Assembly: GCA_964446585.1 (NCBI GenBank)
Contig: CAYUPI010000049.1
Coordinates: 1 to 40,978 of the forward strand
Direction: 5' to 3'
Origin: CAYUPI01 sp964446585
Lineage (GTDB): Bacteria > Verrucomicrobiota > Verrucomicrobiia > Limisphaerales > UBA8199
DNA length: 40,978 nucleotides
This document shows positions 15,586-23,162 of the stretch, piece by piece. A program made the position numbers and the translations under genes. A model generated the notes under the pieces. That model was not told where the DNA came from. It was given only the letters and a program-made list of their open reading frames with translations, and made no database searches. The stretch's first letter is position 1. Each line of letters opens with the position of its first letter.

Positions 15586-16470
15586 TCAGTTGAGCTGCAC
15601 GCCCGCCGGCCCGGTGAAGGAACCTTCCCTTGGATCGTACGCCTTCACATACCTCCACAGCTCCAATGCCGACCTGAACGCCCCAAAATACCCGTCTTCC
15701 CTTCGCCTCTCGCCCCTCGACACCTCCCACCTCCTCACATGCACCGGCCCCGGCTGCGCGCTATCAATCACCACTGACACAAGGCCAGTCACATTCTTTG
15801 CCCCGCTCGACAGAATCGCCTGCCGATACGCCGCCAATTGCAACGGCCAGGTTTCATAAAACGCCGGCTTCGGCTCGCCCTTCGCGCTCCGCTTAACCTT
15901 CTGCGTTTTGAAATCCACCACCGCCCAATAGTGGGAAGTGGCACCGCCACCGCCGTCACCTTTGAGCAGGGCGACCATATCAACTCGCCCGGCATAGCCG
16001 TGCTCATGATTCACGAACACCTGCTCGATCGCTGCAACCCGCTCAACGTTTTGATTAAACCAGCGTACCCAGTCGTCCATAAACGCGAGCAGTTTCACAT
16101 CTTCGGGCAACTGCATGTTCAGCGCATAAGCCTCGCAAGCCGCATGAATCGCTGACCCAAAATCAGCAGCCTTCTCCACCTGCTCGCCCATGTCGGCGAC
16201 CACCCGATGCGCAAACGCTCCCAGGTCCTCATTCGGCTGCCGTGGCAACGTCAGCGCACTCAGAATTCCCTGCTCGATCTTCCAAGCCTCCAGCGTCGGC
16301 TTCGCGAGGACTCCAAGCACATTCGTCACACTCGGAAACGCCAGCACCTTTCGCGCATCCGCCAACGTTACCGGCCGCGTGCCGGATCCATCCTTCTTTG
16401 CGATTTCATGAAACGGTCGGCCATCGCGCAAATACCAATGACTCGCCGCCTGTCGTTGAATCAAAATCAT
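15586..16470 (-). CDS. PD-(D/E)XK exonuclease, Cas4/RecB-like
   Basis: The 294-residue protein has a restriction-nuclease fold signature: FGSAIHAACEAYALN (motif I helix), GYAGRVDMVALL (the G-x-x-D acidic residue), WAVVDFKTQKVK (D/E-x-K), and QLAAYRQAI (QxxxY motif IV). This set is shared by RecB-type phage exonucleases and Cas4. No CRISPR locus is present, so a phage recombination exonuclease is the likely role. The start was placed at 16470 because an AGAAAGGA ribosome binding site precedes that ATG and the longer frame only adds translated repeat sequence (PSPPAER). Confidence 0.85.
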   Translation of the reverse strand: MILIQRQAASHWYLRDGRPFHEIAKKDGSGTRPVTLADARKVLAFPSVTNVLGVLAKPTLEAWKIEQGILSALTLPRQPNEDLGAFAHRVVADMGEQVEKAADFGSAIHAACEAYALNMQLPEDVKLLAFMDDWVRWFNQNVERVAAIEQVFVNHEHGYAGRVDMVALLKGDGGGGATSHYWAVVDFKTQKVKRSAKGEPKPAFYETWPLQLAAYRQAILSSGAKNVTGLVSVVIDSAQPGPVHVRRWEVSRGERRREDGYFGAFRSALELWRYVKAYDPREGSFTGPAGVQLN

Positions 16471-16514
16471 AGTTCCTTTCTGGTGAGGTAGGGCGCGCAG
16501 TCCTCTGCGCGCCG

Positions 16515-16549
16515 CCCTCTCCGCAGGGGGAGAGGGTAGGGCGAGGTGG
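16515..16549. repeat. Dispersed palindromic repeat, intergenic
   Basis: CCCTCTCCGCAGGGGGAGAG followed by GGGCGAGGTGGG, just upstream of the nuclease gene. Same family as at 12492 and 39519. Confidence 0.75.
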
Positions 16550-16615
16550 GCCCAGTCCTTCGACCCTCGCCCCTCACACCTCGCACCTGTCCTCCAAAGC
16601 CTTGGCGACGGAGGA

Positions 16616-16825
16616 TCACGCCCCACTCAACCCGTCCGACGTCTCAAACGACGGTTTCCGCTCCAGCGCGATTTTGCCCAACGCAATCCTCTGCTGAAGA
16701 TGAATCGCGCAATTCGCCGACGTTCCGGCTCCAGCCGCGGCCTCCTTAACCCGCCAATCGTTCGACAACTTCGCGGCCTCTTTTAAATGCCGCGACGCCT
16801 CCCTCAAATGCTCAATCAAATTCAT
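16616..16825 (-). CDS. Small helical hypothetical protein
   Basis: With the start at 16825 the product is about 69 residues: MNLIEHLREASRHLKEAAKL, WRVKEAAAGAGTSANCAIHL and an RIALGKIALERKPSFE tail. It is predominantly amphipathic helix. The longer frame from 16861 begins MSAN, encoded by the ATGAGCGCTAATG intergenic repeat. It lies between the SSB-like and nuclease genes on the phage strand. No family recognised; coding likelihood rests on strand, position and composition. Confidence 0.5.
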   Translation of the reverse strand: MNLIEHLREASRHLKEAAKLSNDWRVKEAAAGAGTSANCAIHLQQRIALGKIALERKPSFETSDGLSGA

Positions 16826-16848
16826 GCTCACTCCTGCTTTTCTCCCTT

Positions 16849-16879
16849 CATTAGCGCTCATTAGTGTCCATTAGTGGTT
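16849..16879. repeat. Tandem ATTAGCG(C/T)-type intergenic repeat
   Basis: CATTAGCGCTCATTAGTGTC, then CATTAGTGGTT. Related tandems occur at 14205-14232 and 22734-22752. They generate spurious MSAN N-termini on the minus strand. Confidence 0.6.
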
Positions 16880-16958
16880 TAGTCCCTCCTCGTTGCCTTC
16901 GTGCCCTTCTGTGAGTTTTTCCTGTCCCTCGCCCCTCTGACCTCACCCCTCTCACCTC

Positions 16959-17696
16959 TCAATACGGCACGTCGTCCTTCTCCTTCTCCCGTTCCGCCTG
17001 CCACCACTCCAGCGCAGCAATTAGCCGCTTGTCATCCGCCAACGGCTTCGCATTCGTCTTCGCTCCCGGCAGCCAGTTCGACACCAGCGCTTGCACCTGC
17101 TCAATCGCCAGGTCCCGCAGCTCAAGCCCCTTGCACTTCCCTACGTGGACCTTCACCGCCGCATGGGAAGGCCTGCCCTCCATAGCCTCGGCGTCGGAGA
17201 GCTGCTCCGCCCTCCGATAACCGTTTCCCGCCGCGCCAGCGGCATTGGCCCCCACGCTAGTGGGTCGGTCCTTCGCCCGCGTGAACTTCCCCGACGGCCT
17301 CAACGGCTCCCCCGACTTATCTGGCGTGCAAGCCGCGATGTTCGCATACACCTTCCCATCCTTGTGCTGATGCACGATCACGAGCTGCGCCGGCTTCCCG
17401 ATCAACGTCTCCGTATCGAAATCCTCGAGCTCAGCCTTGCTCAGGTCCCGACCGAACCAGCCGCGCAAGAATTTCCGCAGGCTCGCCTTCTCGTTCAGAG
17501 TCGGTGTGAAGTTATTCGACCATACCGCATAGCGGCTGCCGTCTTCCTTCTCCATGTCCGCCTCGAAAACGACCTTGAAAACGTTCCGTTCCCCGTACTG
17601 ACTTTGCTGCTTCCGCAGCGGCGTCACGTCCACGCACACACCCTTGCCCGTGAATTCCGGGCAAGCCTCGAAGTTGTTACTCTCTTTGATTTTCAT
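16959..17696 (-). CDS. Phage single-stranded-DNA-binding-like protein
   Basis: The 245-residue protein begins MKIKESNNFEACPEFTGKG, then VCVDVTPLRKQQSQYGERNV and FKVVFEADMEKEDGSRYAVW. This pattern is recurrent in phage OB-fold proteins encoded next to RecB-type nucleases. The C-terminus is acidic with an aromatic end (EREKEKDDVPY), like the protein-interaction tail of SSBs. A GKCKGLELRDLAIEQVQALV segment resembles a small helical domain. The likely job is to coat phage single-stranded DNA and recruit the adjacent helicase/nuclease. KDRPTSVGANAAG is encoded across a CCCAC-GCTA-GTGGG hairpin (17251-17264). Confidence 0.6.
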   Translation of the reverse strand: MKIKESNNFEACPEFTGKGVCVDVTPLRKQQSQYGERNVFKVVFEADMEKEDGSRYAVWSNNFTPTLNEKASLRKFLRGWFGRDLSKAELEDFDTETLIGKPAQLVIVHQHKDGKVYANIAACTPDKSGEPLRPSGKFTRAKDRPTSVGANAAGAAGNGYRRAEQLSDAEAMEGRPSHAAVKVHVGKCKGLELRDLAIEQVQALVSNWLPGAKTNAKPLADDKRLIAALEWWQAEREKEKDDVPY

Positions 17697-17762
17697 TTGT
17701 TCCTATGTTGTTTTTGTTGTTTGTTTTCCGTTCCTTCGCGAGGCCACACGAGCCTCGCAAAA

Positions 17763-18263
17763 TCAGTCACACCTATGGGGGAACGTCAGCCGCTCTGCGT
17801 GTTCTCCGTTTGCTCCGTTGCCTCCTGTAATTGCTCCCCTCCTGAAAATCACGATCGCACTCGGAAACGGCGCGCTGTTCTTTGCACCTCCGAATTTCAA
17901 CCGCCCCTTCAGAAACCTGACCTCTCCGCGCATCGCATAGCGATGCCACCAGTCCGTGTCCGTTCGCGCCGGCACCAAGCACACCACCGTCGCGCCGCGC
18001 TGCGACGACTCCCACGCCTTGCGCATCCAGTCGCCAATCACCCGGCCGTAAGGCGGATTCATGAAAACGACCTGGTAATCCCACGACCGCTTCAGCCCAT
18101 CCTCAGCCACTGTGAAATACTTGCTGCATTTCGCGTTCTCTTTTGTCGCGCACGGATCAAGCGTGAACCCAAAGTCCCGATTTAATTGATCAAACAGCCA
18201 CTGCGGCGTCGCCCACTCGCAAGTCGCCGAAGAAAAATGAACATCCAGATCGCACCGTTTCAT
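17763..18263 (-). CDS. Phage N6-adenine DNA methyltransferase (Dam family)
   Basis: The 166-residue protein matches phage Dam-type methylases. It has WATPQWLFDQLNRDFGFTLD, PCATKENAKCSKYF, the catalytic VFMNPPYGRVIGDWMRKA (NPPY) and CLVPARTDTDWWHRY, followed by RFLKGRLKFGG and PSAIVIFRR. All core motifs are present. It would methylate adenine in phage DNA, either to evade host restriction or for packaging control. The ATG overlaps the stop of the upstream nuclease gene. The C-terminus ITGGNGANGEHAER comes from a micro-repeat also ending the two upstream genes. Confidence 0.92.
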   Translation of the reverse strand: MKRCDLDVHFSSATCEWATPQWLFDQLNRDFGFTLDPCATKENAKCSKYFTVAEDGLKRSWDYQVVFMNPPYGRVIGDWMRKAWESSQRGATVVCLVPARTDTDWWHRYAMRGEVRFLKGRLKFGGAKNSAPFPSAIVIFRRGAITGGNGANGEHAERLTFPHRCD

Positions 18264-18622
18264 TTCCCACTCCCCTCTGTTCTTTCTCCGTTAGCTCCGT
18301 TGCCTCCTGTAAAATCTCCCCTCAGGATTCTGAAGAACGTCTCCGCCTCCATCGTCACCAACCACGGTCGAAAGCTCCGCTTGTGCGCCACCACGGGGAC
18401 TTTGCCTGCGCAGTCGCGCCTCGCCTGCTCCATCGCCTCCTCGATGTTCAGCCTCTCCACCGCCTTCACTTCAAAGTGGATCCAACGCAGTTGGTCGCAC
18501 ACGACATCCGGCGATTCCGCCGATCCCGAAAACTGCTGGCCCCTCCTGGCGCAGTAACCATTCGCTCGCAGCTCATCCCGCCACTGCCTTTCTCCGCGTT
18601 TGCCTTTTTCTCTCGAATCCAT
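18260..18622 (-). CDS. PD-(D/E)XK endonuclease, Holliday-junction-resolvase-like
   Basis: The 120-residue protein has SREKGKRGERQWRDELRANG, QFSGSAESPDVVCDQLRW and IHFEVKAVERLNIEEAMEQA, with DCAGKVPVVAHKRSFRPW following. The E ... PD ... ExK arrangement with the trailing VVAHKR strand is the signature of Hjc/phage resolvase-type nucleases. The start at 18622 was chosen because the longer frame (to 18784) only adds Arg-rich repeat-encoded sequence. The role would be resolving branched DNA before packaging. The tail FTGGNGANGERTEG is encoded by a micro-repeat and overlaps the methylase start. Confidence 0.82.
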   Translation of the reverse strand: MDSREKGKRGERQWRDELRANGYCARRGQQFSGSAESPDVVCDQLRWIHFEVKAVERLNIEEAMEQARRDCAGKVPVVAHKRSFRPWLVTMEAETFFRILRGDFTGGNGANGERTEGSGK

Positions 18623-18672
18623 GTCAACGTCCAAGCCTTCGTGAAAATTCGTAAAATTCGTGTCGCGCCTTC

Positions 18673-18879
18673 TCAGCCTTTCAGCTTTCCTCCGTTGCCT
18701 CCGTTGCCTTCTGTAAAATTCAGCTCCTCTTGTTTCTGTTTTCCGCTTTCGCAATTTCTGCTTTCCTCCTCCACCCACGCCCACCGACCGTTGTCATAGC
18801 CGAGCCGATAACTCAGCAACACGACCAGGCCTGCCCACACCGCCATCACGACCGCATATCCAATGTCAGAGATGTCCAT
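18673..18879 (-). CDS. Small single-pass membrane protein
   Basis: The 68-residue protein has an N-terminal transmembrane helix (DIGYAVVMAVWAGLVVLLSY) followed by RLGYDNGRWAWVEEES. The remainder (CESGKQKQEELNFTEGNGGNG) is repeat-derived low complexity. The ATG lies next to the stop of the excisionase-like gene (18881), so it is in the same transcription unit. Resembles small phage-encoded inner membrane proteins of unknown role. Confidence 0.55.
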   Translation of the reverse strand: MDISDIGYAVVMAVWAGLVVLLSYRLGYDNGRWAWVEEESRNCESGKQKQEELNFTEGNGGNGGKLKG

Positions 18880-18880
18880 T

Positions 18881-19318
18881 TCACCTTTCGGTTTTCAGGT
18901 TTTCCGCCTTCTTCGTTCCCTTTGTTTCCTTGTGTAACATCTCCGGTTGCTGACTCCAGCCCTCAGCCTTTCCCGTCCTCTCTTCGGGATTCGTCCCTCG
19001 GCCTTCGGCCTTCGGACTTCCGCGCTTGCGCGCGGGTCCCGCCCACCGTCTCTTCGAGATCAATGCCGTCGCACTCAGGTGCCTCACCACATCCGGCAAA
19101 TAAAACCGGATAAAATTCCCACGCAGCCTCAAGTGCGGCAGCTCCCCTCCCGCCACCATCGTGTCCACCGTCCGAACCGAAATCTTCAACGCCTCTGCCA
19201 GTTCAAATCGCGTCAGAAATCGCACAGGCAATGTCTCTACGCCTTGGGATGGAGTGGCTGCAGCGTTCGGGATTTCTTCCTTCGCCCTTCGGCCCTCGGC
19301 CTTCGGATTTCCATTCAT
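18881..19318 (-). CDS. Excisionase/MerR-type helix-turn-helix protein
   Basis: The product (145 residues from the 19318 ATG; 156 from 19351) has a DNA-binding core FLTRFELAEALKISVRTVDT, MVAGGELPHLRLRGNFIRFY, LPDVVRHL. This is the winged HTH found in excisionase-like and helix_turn_helix_17 proteins of mobile elements. The N- and C-terminal flanks (PKAEGRRAKEE, RGSPKAEGRGTNPEERTGK) are translated spacer repeats, suggesting the functional domain is only about 60 residues. It heads the leftward replication block, where it may act as an excisionase or early regulator. No integrase is adjacent. Confidence 0.75.
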   Translation of the reverse strand: MNGNPKAEGRRAKEEIPNAAATPSQGVETLPVRFLTRFELAEALKISVRTVDTMVAGGELPHLRLRGNFIRFYLPDVVRHLSATALISKRRWAGPARKRGSPKAEGRGTNPEERTGKAEGWSQQPEMLHKETKGTKKAENLKTER

Positions 19319-19559
19319 ACACCCCTCCCGGAAATCGTAAAAACCACCCACAAATTCCCCCGAAAAACACGGCTTACGTCCAGCAATTCAAGGGCTTACG
19401 AGAAATCCAACAACAGTTAGAAAAATCGTAATACCGCCTTCGATACGGCTTACAAGACGCGGAGACGCCTGCCCTCATGCCCGACCTCACCCAACCAGGA
19501 ACAGGGAAATGTCACACAACAATGATTGACTACCTCGCGGCAGTACCCATACTTCCCCA

Positions 19560-20360
19560 GTGGCGCTCAGATCGCCAATCAGAACGGCAACTGACTGGGC
19601 CAGCACCTTTCTGCGATTCCCAAAGCCGTGGGCACGGGTTTGCTTAGCAATGGGTTTCTTCGCGATCTTTATTCTTACGATTATAATTGCCCATTCCATC
19701 CGCTTCACGCAGTCCGCCGTCGAGCGCGAGGCCGCTGAGCAGGCCAAAGAAACACAGCTCCTTACCCGCGACGAGATCGCAGCAGGCTTTTCTTCAGTCT
19801 TTACCGAACTAAACGATGCGTCATTCCGCCTTGCCCGGGGTACCCCTTCCTATGCTCCTTCACAGCTAAAAGCACAGATCACCTTCGCAACCGAAAACGT
19901 CACTGCGATAATGTCACGCCAGATCAGTTTCAGCCAAATGTTCCTCGTCTCACTAGACTTCGACCGCCGAGCCTTTGCCATGCTATCGCAGCGTTCCAAA
20001 ACCAAGACGCCTGTAACGCAAGAAAATCTCGGCCGCGTCAATCGCGCTGAATCGGACATCCGCATGAAGGCTACGTTCGTCAGCACAAACCAAACGGACT
20101 CCATCCCCACACAGGTCTCAACGACCGACTACCGAACAAGCACGCCAGTCTCGAATTGCACTGTGCGATACAAACCACTAAACTCCTGGGACGAAAGAAC
20201 CTACCGAGACTTTAGACTTCCGAGTACGCCAACAACAGAGCCCGTGCCAGCAGGATGGTGGGATTTTTGGGCCGAGAAAAACGGAATACCAGGCCAACAC
20301 AAGCAATTCATCTTTTACACCAATGAAACCCTCCGGCTCATCGATATCGGCGCTCCATAA
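19560..20360 (+). CDS. Membrane-anchored protein of unknown function
   Basis: The 266-residue product has an N-terminal membrane helix (about 30-50, MGFFAIFILTIIIAHSIRF) and then an extracytoplasmic region starting with charged helix QSAVEREAAEQAKETQLLTR. It ends in PVPAGWWDFWAEKNGIPGQH and IFYTNETLRLIDIGAP. The first possible start is GTG at 19560; the ATG at 19650 would begin right at the membrane helix. It is followed after seven bases by a lipoprotein gene, so the two likely form an operon. No family recognised. It reads opposite to the phage genes and is probably host cargo. Confidence 0.6.
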   Translation: MALRSPIRTATDWASTFLRFPKPWARVCLAMGFFAIFILTIIIAHSIRFTQSAVEREAAEQAKETQLLTRDEIAAGFSSVFTELNDASFRLARGTPSYAPSQLKAQITFATENVTAIMSRQISFSQMFLVSLDFDRRAFAMLSQRSKTKTPVTQENLGRVNRAESDIRMKATFVSTNQTDSIPTQVSTTDYRTSTPVSNCTVRYKPLNSWDERTYRDFRLPSTPTTEPVPAGWWDFWAEKNGIPGQHKQFIFYTNETLRLIDIGAP

Positions 20361-20367
20361 CATCCTC

Positions 20368-21201
20368 ATGAGCTTCCTTACGAGACTCTTGACCGCGCCG
20401 ACTGCAGGAACGACGCTCCTCTTACTGGCCCTCACCACAGGCTGTTCATGGTCGCGCCTCCCACAAACACTAGCAGAGCAAAACCGTCCACTCGCATACG
20501 GGTACACTCCCTTAGACCCACTTCCAGTCGCCGACGTCCCGGCAGACGCCGCTGCACTGTCCGCACTATGTGACGAGACAATGCGCCTAGCGGTTGGTAC
20601 GGTAAGCACAGACGGCAACATCACGTACGGTCCGACCGCCGTCGGATATTCGGGAAGCAACTACGTCATCATCATCGACTACATCAAATACAAGACGCAC
20701 CCATTTCCCGCAAAAAAGGATTCTGAAAAGGTCGAGGACAAAGAAACAAATATTGTTTATAAGCCCTCGAGAGCCGCCACACCCGACGTTGTCGTTCCCC
20801 TCTACATCGGCGTGGGCGTTAGGCTCTCGGCACATATAACCGTTAAGCGAGGGAAGGTGAACCTCGGCAATCTTTTTGGGGTTGGCGCGCAGGCACAAGC
20901 GGACAACGTATCCGGCACCCTCGTAATCCAAACTCTCGGAATCAGCGGCGAAGGCATATCTTCAGCGATTCCAGTCCCCAGCGAACTAAACGCAACGACG
21001 ATCCAGAATGCAATCATGGCGCTCGGCACGATTAAAGCCAAGATGTACACCGACAAAACATGCATCTCCCCTAGAGCGGTTGCACTGTACAATAATCTGG
21101 GCGGTGGCTCCAAAACCCTAAAGTATTTCATTTCGACCCTTCTCCAGGAGCCAATTCCCTTCGAGGCGACGTCACAAACGCAACGGCCAAAACCAAAATA
21201 A
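20368..21201 (+). CDS. Outer/inner membrane lipoprotein of unknown function
   Basis: With the start at 20368 the product is 277 residues with a clear lipoprotein signal: MSFLTRLLTAPTAG, hydrophobic TTLLLLALTTG and lipobox cysteine C26 (LTTGC). The mature part has GVGVRLSAHITVKRGKVNLG, GTLVIQTLGISGEGISSAIP and KTCISPRAVALYNNLGGG, suggesting a beta-rich domain. An upstream ATG at 20323 overlapping the previous gene would disrupt the signal, so it is less likely. Paired with the preceding membrane protein. No known family recognised. Confidence 0.65.
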   Translation: MSFLTRLLTAPTAGTTLLLLALTTGCSWSRLPQTLAEQNRPLAYGYTPLDPLPVADVPADAAALSALCDETMRLAVGTVSTDGNITYGPTAVGYSGSNYVIIIDYIKYKTHPFPAKKDSEKVEDKETNIVYKPSRAATPDVVVPLYIGVGVRLSAHITVKRGKVNLGNLFGVGAQAQADNVSGTLVIQTLGISGEGISSAIPVPSELNATTIQNAIMALGTIKAKMYTDKTCISPRAVALYNNLGGGSKTLKYFISTLLQEPIPFEATSQTQRPKPK

Positions 21202-21214
21202 ACTCACAAAACGT

Positions 21215-22225
21215 CTAGCTCTGCCCAACAGCTTCTCTCACCAGACTGGCCAACTCCTCGCACAGCTCCTGCCAATTCTCGCCCGTCACAGAAAGCAGCC
21301 CATCGAGCACGTCAGAAAGCAGCCCCGGATAATCAACGCTCTTCGCCTCCTCAAGGAACACCGCCTCATTCAGCGGCACGGTTTCCCTCCGCCCGACCTT
21401 CTTCCGCCATCGCACCAGATCGAGCATCGTCCCATAAACCCCGCCACGCTCCCTCCATCGCCGCAACATGTACCTTATCATCGAATCCCCAATCCCAAGC
21501 TTCCGACCCGCCTTTGCCACATCTCCCTCGGCCAAAATCGTGCACAGTACCTTGAACGACGTCGCATCCACCTTCTGCGTGAACTTGAACACCCCATCCG
21601 CCAACATTTTCTCCAGCCGCTGCTTCGCGCTGCGCAGTTCGCCGTGCTCCTGTCGAACCGCGGCAACCTCCAGACGTATCCCCGCCAGCATTTCCACCAC
21701 CTCGCCGAGCCGCTCCAGCAAAAGCTGATTCGTACATTTCTCCGCGGGGGCCTCACACGGCGGTCCGCCACCCCCACCTTTGCCCGAACCGCCACCGCAC
21801 CCGCCGCCAGAGTCAGGTTGCTTGCCGCCGCCCTCCTCGGACTGACCCGAATGTACTTTGTGAGAAGCCCCTTGCGCCTGCTGCGCAACCGTGCAACCTG
21901 CCTCGTTGAACTCGTCTCCATCCGAGTAACCCGCCACGATACCTGCAGCCACCAACAACATGCCGCCGAACTTCAGCGCAGCCCGGGCCAACCTCGGAAC
22001 GCGGTTAGTCCCCGCACGCGGTACACGAGTCTCCCGCAAAAAGTGACTAATCGCTGCTCGCTCCTCTGCCGTCATCTCGAAAGAGGCGGAATCAGCCGCG
22101 TCCCACAATTCGAGCTGCTTAGCTCTACCCTCACTCTGACCACCTGCGCTCTTCCCGGAAATATCAGCGCGCGCCGGACAACCCTGTCCGGCGCTGGCCT
22201 GACCCCCGCTGTCATCACTTTCCAC
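21215..22225 (-). CDS. Transmembrane protein with coiled coil and C-terminal HTH-like domain
   Basis: The 336-residue protein (GTG start) has four parts. Residues about 50-70 are an acidic helix (FEMTAEERAAISHFLRE), about 83-103 a membrane helix (ARAALKFGGMLLVAAGIVAG), about 130-160 a Gly/Ser/Cys-rich linker (GGGCGGGSGKGGGGGPPC), about 165-215 a coiled coil (LLLERLGEVVEMLAGIRLEV). The C-terminal part reads TSFKVLCTILAEGDVAKAGR, KLGIGDSMIRYMLRRWRERG: an HTH-like helix pair that resembles a homeodomain-like regulator. Membrane-tethered DNA-binding is a plausible but unproven reading. The gene converges with the lipoprotein gene and lies downstream of the XRE regulator gene. Confidence 0.55.
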   Translation of the reverse strand: MESDDSGGQASAGQGCPARADISGKSAGGQSEGRAKQLELWDAADSASFEMTAEERAAISHFLRETRVPRAGTNRVPRLARAALKFGGMLLVAAGIVAGYSDGDEFNEAGCTVAQQAQGASHKVHSGQSEEGGGKQPDSGGGCGGGSGKGGGGGPPCEAPAEKCTNQLLLERLGEVVEMLAGIRLEVAAVRQEHGELRSAKQRLEKMLADGVFKFTQKVDATSFKVLCTILAEGDVAKAGRKLGIGDSMIRYMLRRWRERGGVYGTMLDLVRWRKKVGRRETVPLNEAVFLEEAKSVDYPGLLSDVLDGLLSVTGENWQELCEELASLVREAVGQS

Positions 22226-22298
22226 TAAAAGGACTTAACTGCGCACATCAACTCATCTACGCGCCTGCGATTCGCTGTTGCCAACAGTCCCGCCGCTC

Positions 22299-22529
22299 TC
22301 ACTCATCAGGGGCCAGGCGTTTCCACGAGCACTGTAGCCCCAACTGAATCCGGAACGCCGTGGTCGTAAGAGTGTTTATCTCGCCCGCTTCAATCTTTTG
22401 CAGATTCCTGGTGGCAATTTCCGCCCGCTCCGCCAGTTGCTCTTGTGTCAGCCGCCTGCGCAAGCGCTCGCGGCGCACGTTTTGGCCGAACACGCGTATT
22501 CTCGCCCAGTCTCTCTTTTTGAGGGGCAC
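22299..22529 (-). CDS. XRE-family transcriptional regulator
   Basis: The 76-residue protein is a Cro/CI-type HTH: IRVFGQNVRRERLRRRLTQE, QLAERAEIATRNLQKIEAGE, INTLTTTAFRIQLGL. All helices of the fold are present. Such a short protein fits a phage-type repressor or an antitoxin. A 5-bp inverted repeat at 22565-22578 upstream is a candidate operator. It reads leftward toward the TM/HTH gene and the phage module and may be its regulator. Confidence 0.88.
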   Translation of the reverse strand: MPLKKRDWARIRVFGQNVRRERLRRRLTQEQLAERAEIATRNLQKIEAGEINTLTTTAFRIQLGLQCSWKRLAPDE

Positions 22530-22564
22530 CCCCCATTAAATCCATGTCATCTAAAATTCTTGAA

Positions 22565-22578
22565 CGATACATATATCG
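22565..22578. promoter_or_regulatory. Candidate operator
   Basis: CGATA-CATA-TATCG is a small palindrome 36 bases upstream of the XRE start, in an AT-rich stretch that could hold the promoter. Position and symmetry only. Confidence 0.3.
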
Positions 22579-22657
22579 TGAAATGCGCGCTCAACCCTCC
22601 GAAGTCCTGCTCGATCAAATAGCGCATGGCGGCGCGGATTCGAGGGTCGAAGCTGTT

Positions 22658-22709
22658 CCCTCTCCGCTTGGTGGCCGCCCGCTAGGGTGGAGAGGGCCGG
22701 GGTGAGGTG
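22658..22709. repeat. Dispersed palindromic repeat with GCTA sub-hairpin
   Basis: CCCTCTCC ... GGAGAGGG arms enclose GGTGGCCGCCCGCTAGGG (stem CCC/GGG, loop GCTA), then GGGGTGAGGTG. Followed by ATTAGCGTCCATTAGCGG tandem and TTTCAGAATTTCAG-type spacer repeats. I see no gene between 22530 and 22848. Confidence 0.75.
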
Positions 22710-22848
22710 ACCTCCGTTCGCTCTTGTAGACGATTAGCGTCCATTAGCGGTTTCCATTCAGCGCCTCCTCCTTCCGCGTCGTTCGCGTCTTCCGCGGTTC
22801 CATTTCAGAATTTCAGAGTTTCAGCCTTCAGCGTTTCAATCTTCCCTT

Positions 22849-23094
22849 TCACCCCTGCCCCGGCGCCAGGATCATCCCATCGGCCCAATGCCCTTCTCGC
22901 GGCTTCCACCTGGCCGCAACGTCAGCAGGCAACAGCGGCCCCTCCGACTCGACCTCAGTCCCTCCTTGGAAAATGTTTCCCCATCCACGCTGGTGGCCGT
23001 CCGCTAGGACCTCTGCCATGCTCATCGCCGTCTTTTCGAACTCCTGCCCACGAAAAACAAACCTCGCCCCGATCGCCAACGCATAGAACTTCAT
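22849..23094 (-). CDS. Small conserved protein carrying an in-frame repeat insertion
   Basis: The 81-residue product begins MKFYALAIGARFVFRGQEFE, KTAMSMAE, then a short insert VLADGHQRG, then WGNIFQGGTEVESEGP and ARWKPREGHWADG. It resembles short verrucomicrobial proteins of the type MK-x-A-x-G-x-x-F-x-F-x-G ... K-x-A-M-S-M-A-E. The insert corresponds exactly to a GGTGGCC-GTCC-GCTA-GGAC repeat (22992-23010), so the element has entered the gene without breaking the frame. A GGAAAGGG stretch precedes the ATG. Function unknown. Confidence 0.6.
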   Translation of the reverse strand: MKFYALAIGARFVFRGQEFEKTAMSMAEVLADGHQRGWGNIFQGGTEVESEGPLLPADVAARWKPREGHWADGMILAPGQG

Positions 23095-23110
23095 CGGCTC
23101 GCCCTTTCCT

Positions 23111-23162
23111 CCCTCTCCCCTTGGTGGCCGCCCGCTAGGGTGGAGAGGGCCGGGGGTGAGGT
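23111..23162. repeat. Dispersed palindromic repeat with GCTA sub-hairpin
   Basis: Near-identical to the 22658 copy: CCCTCTCC, GGTGGCC-GCCC-GCTA-GGG, GGAGAGGG, GGGTGAGGTGG. From 23163 to 23830 I see only spacer-type repeats (TTTCAG micro-repeats, Pro/Arg-rich frames) and no convincing gene. Confidence 0.75.
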
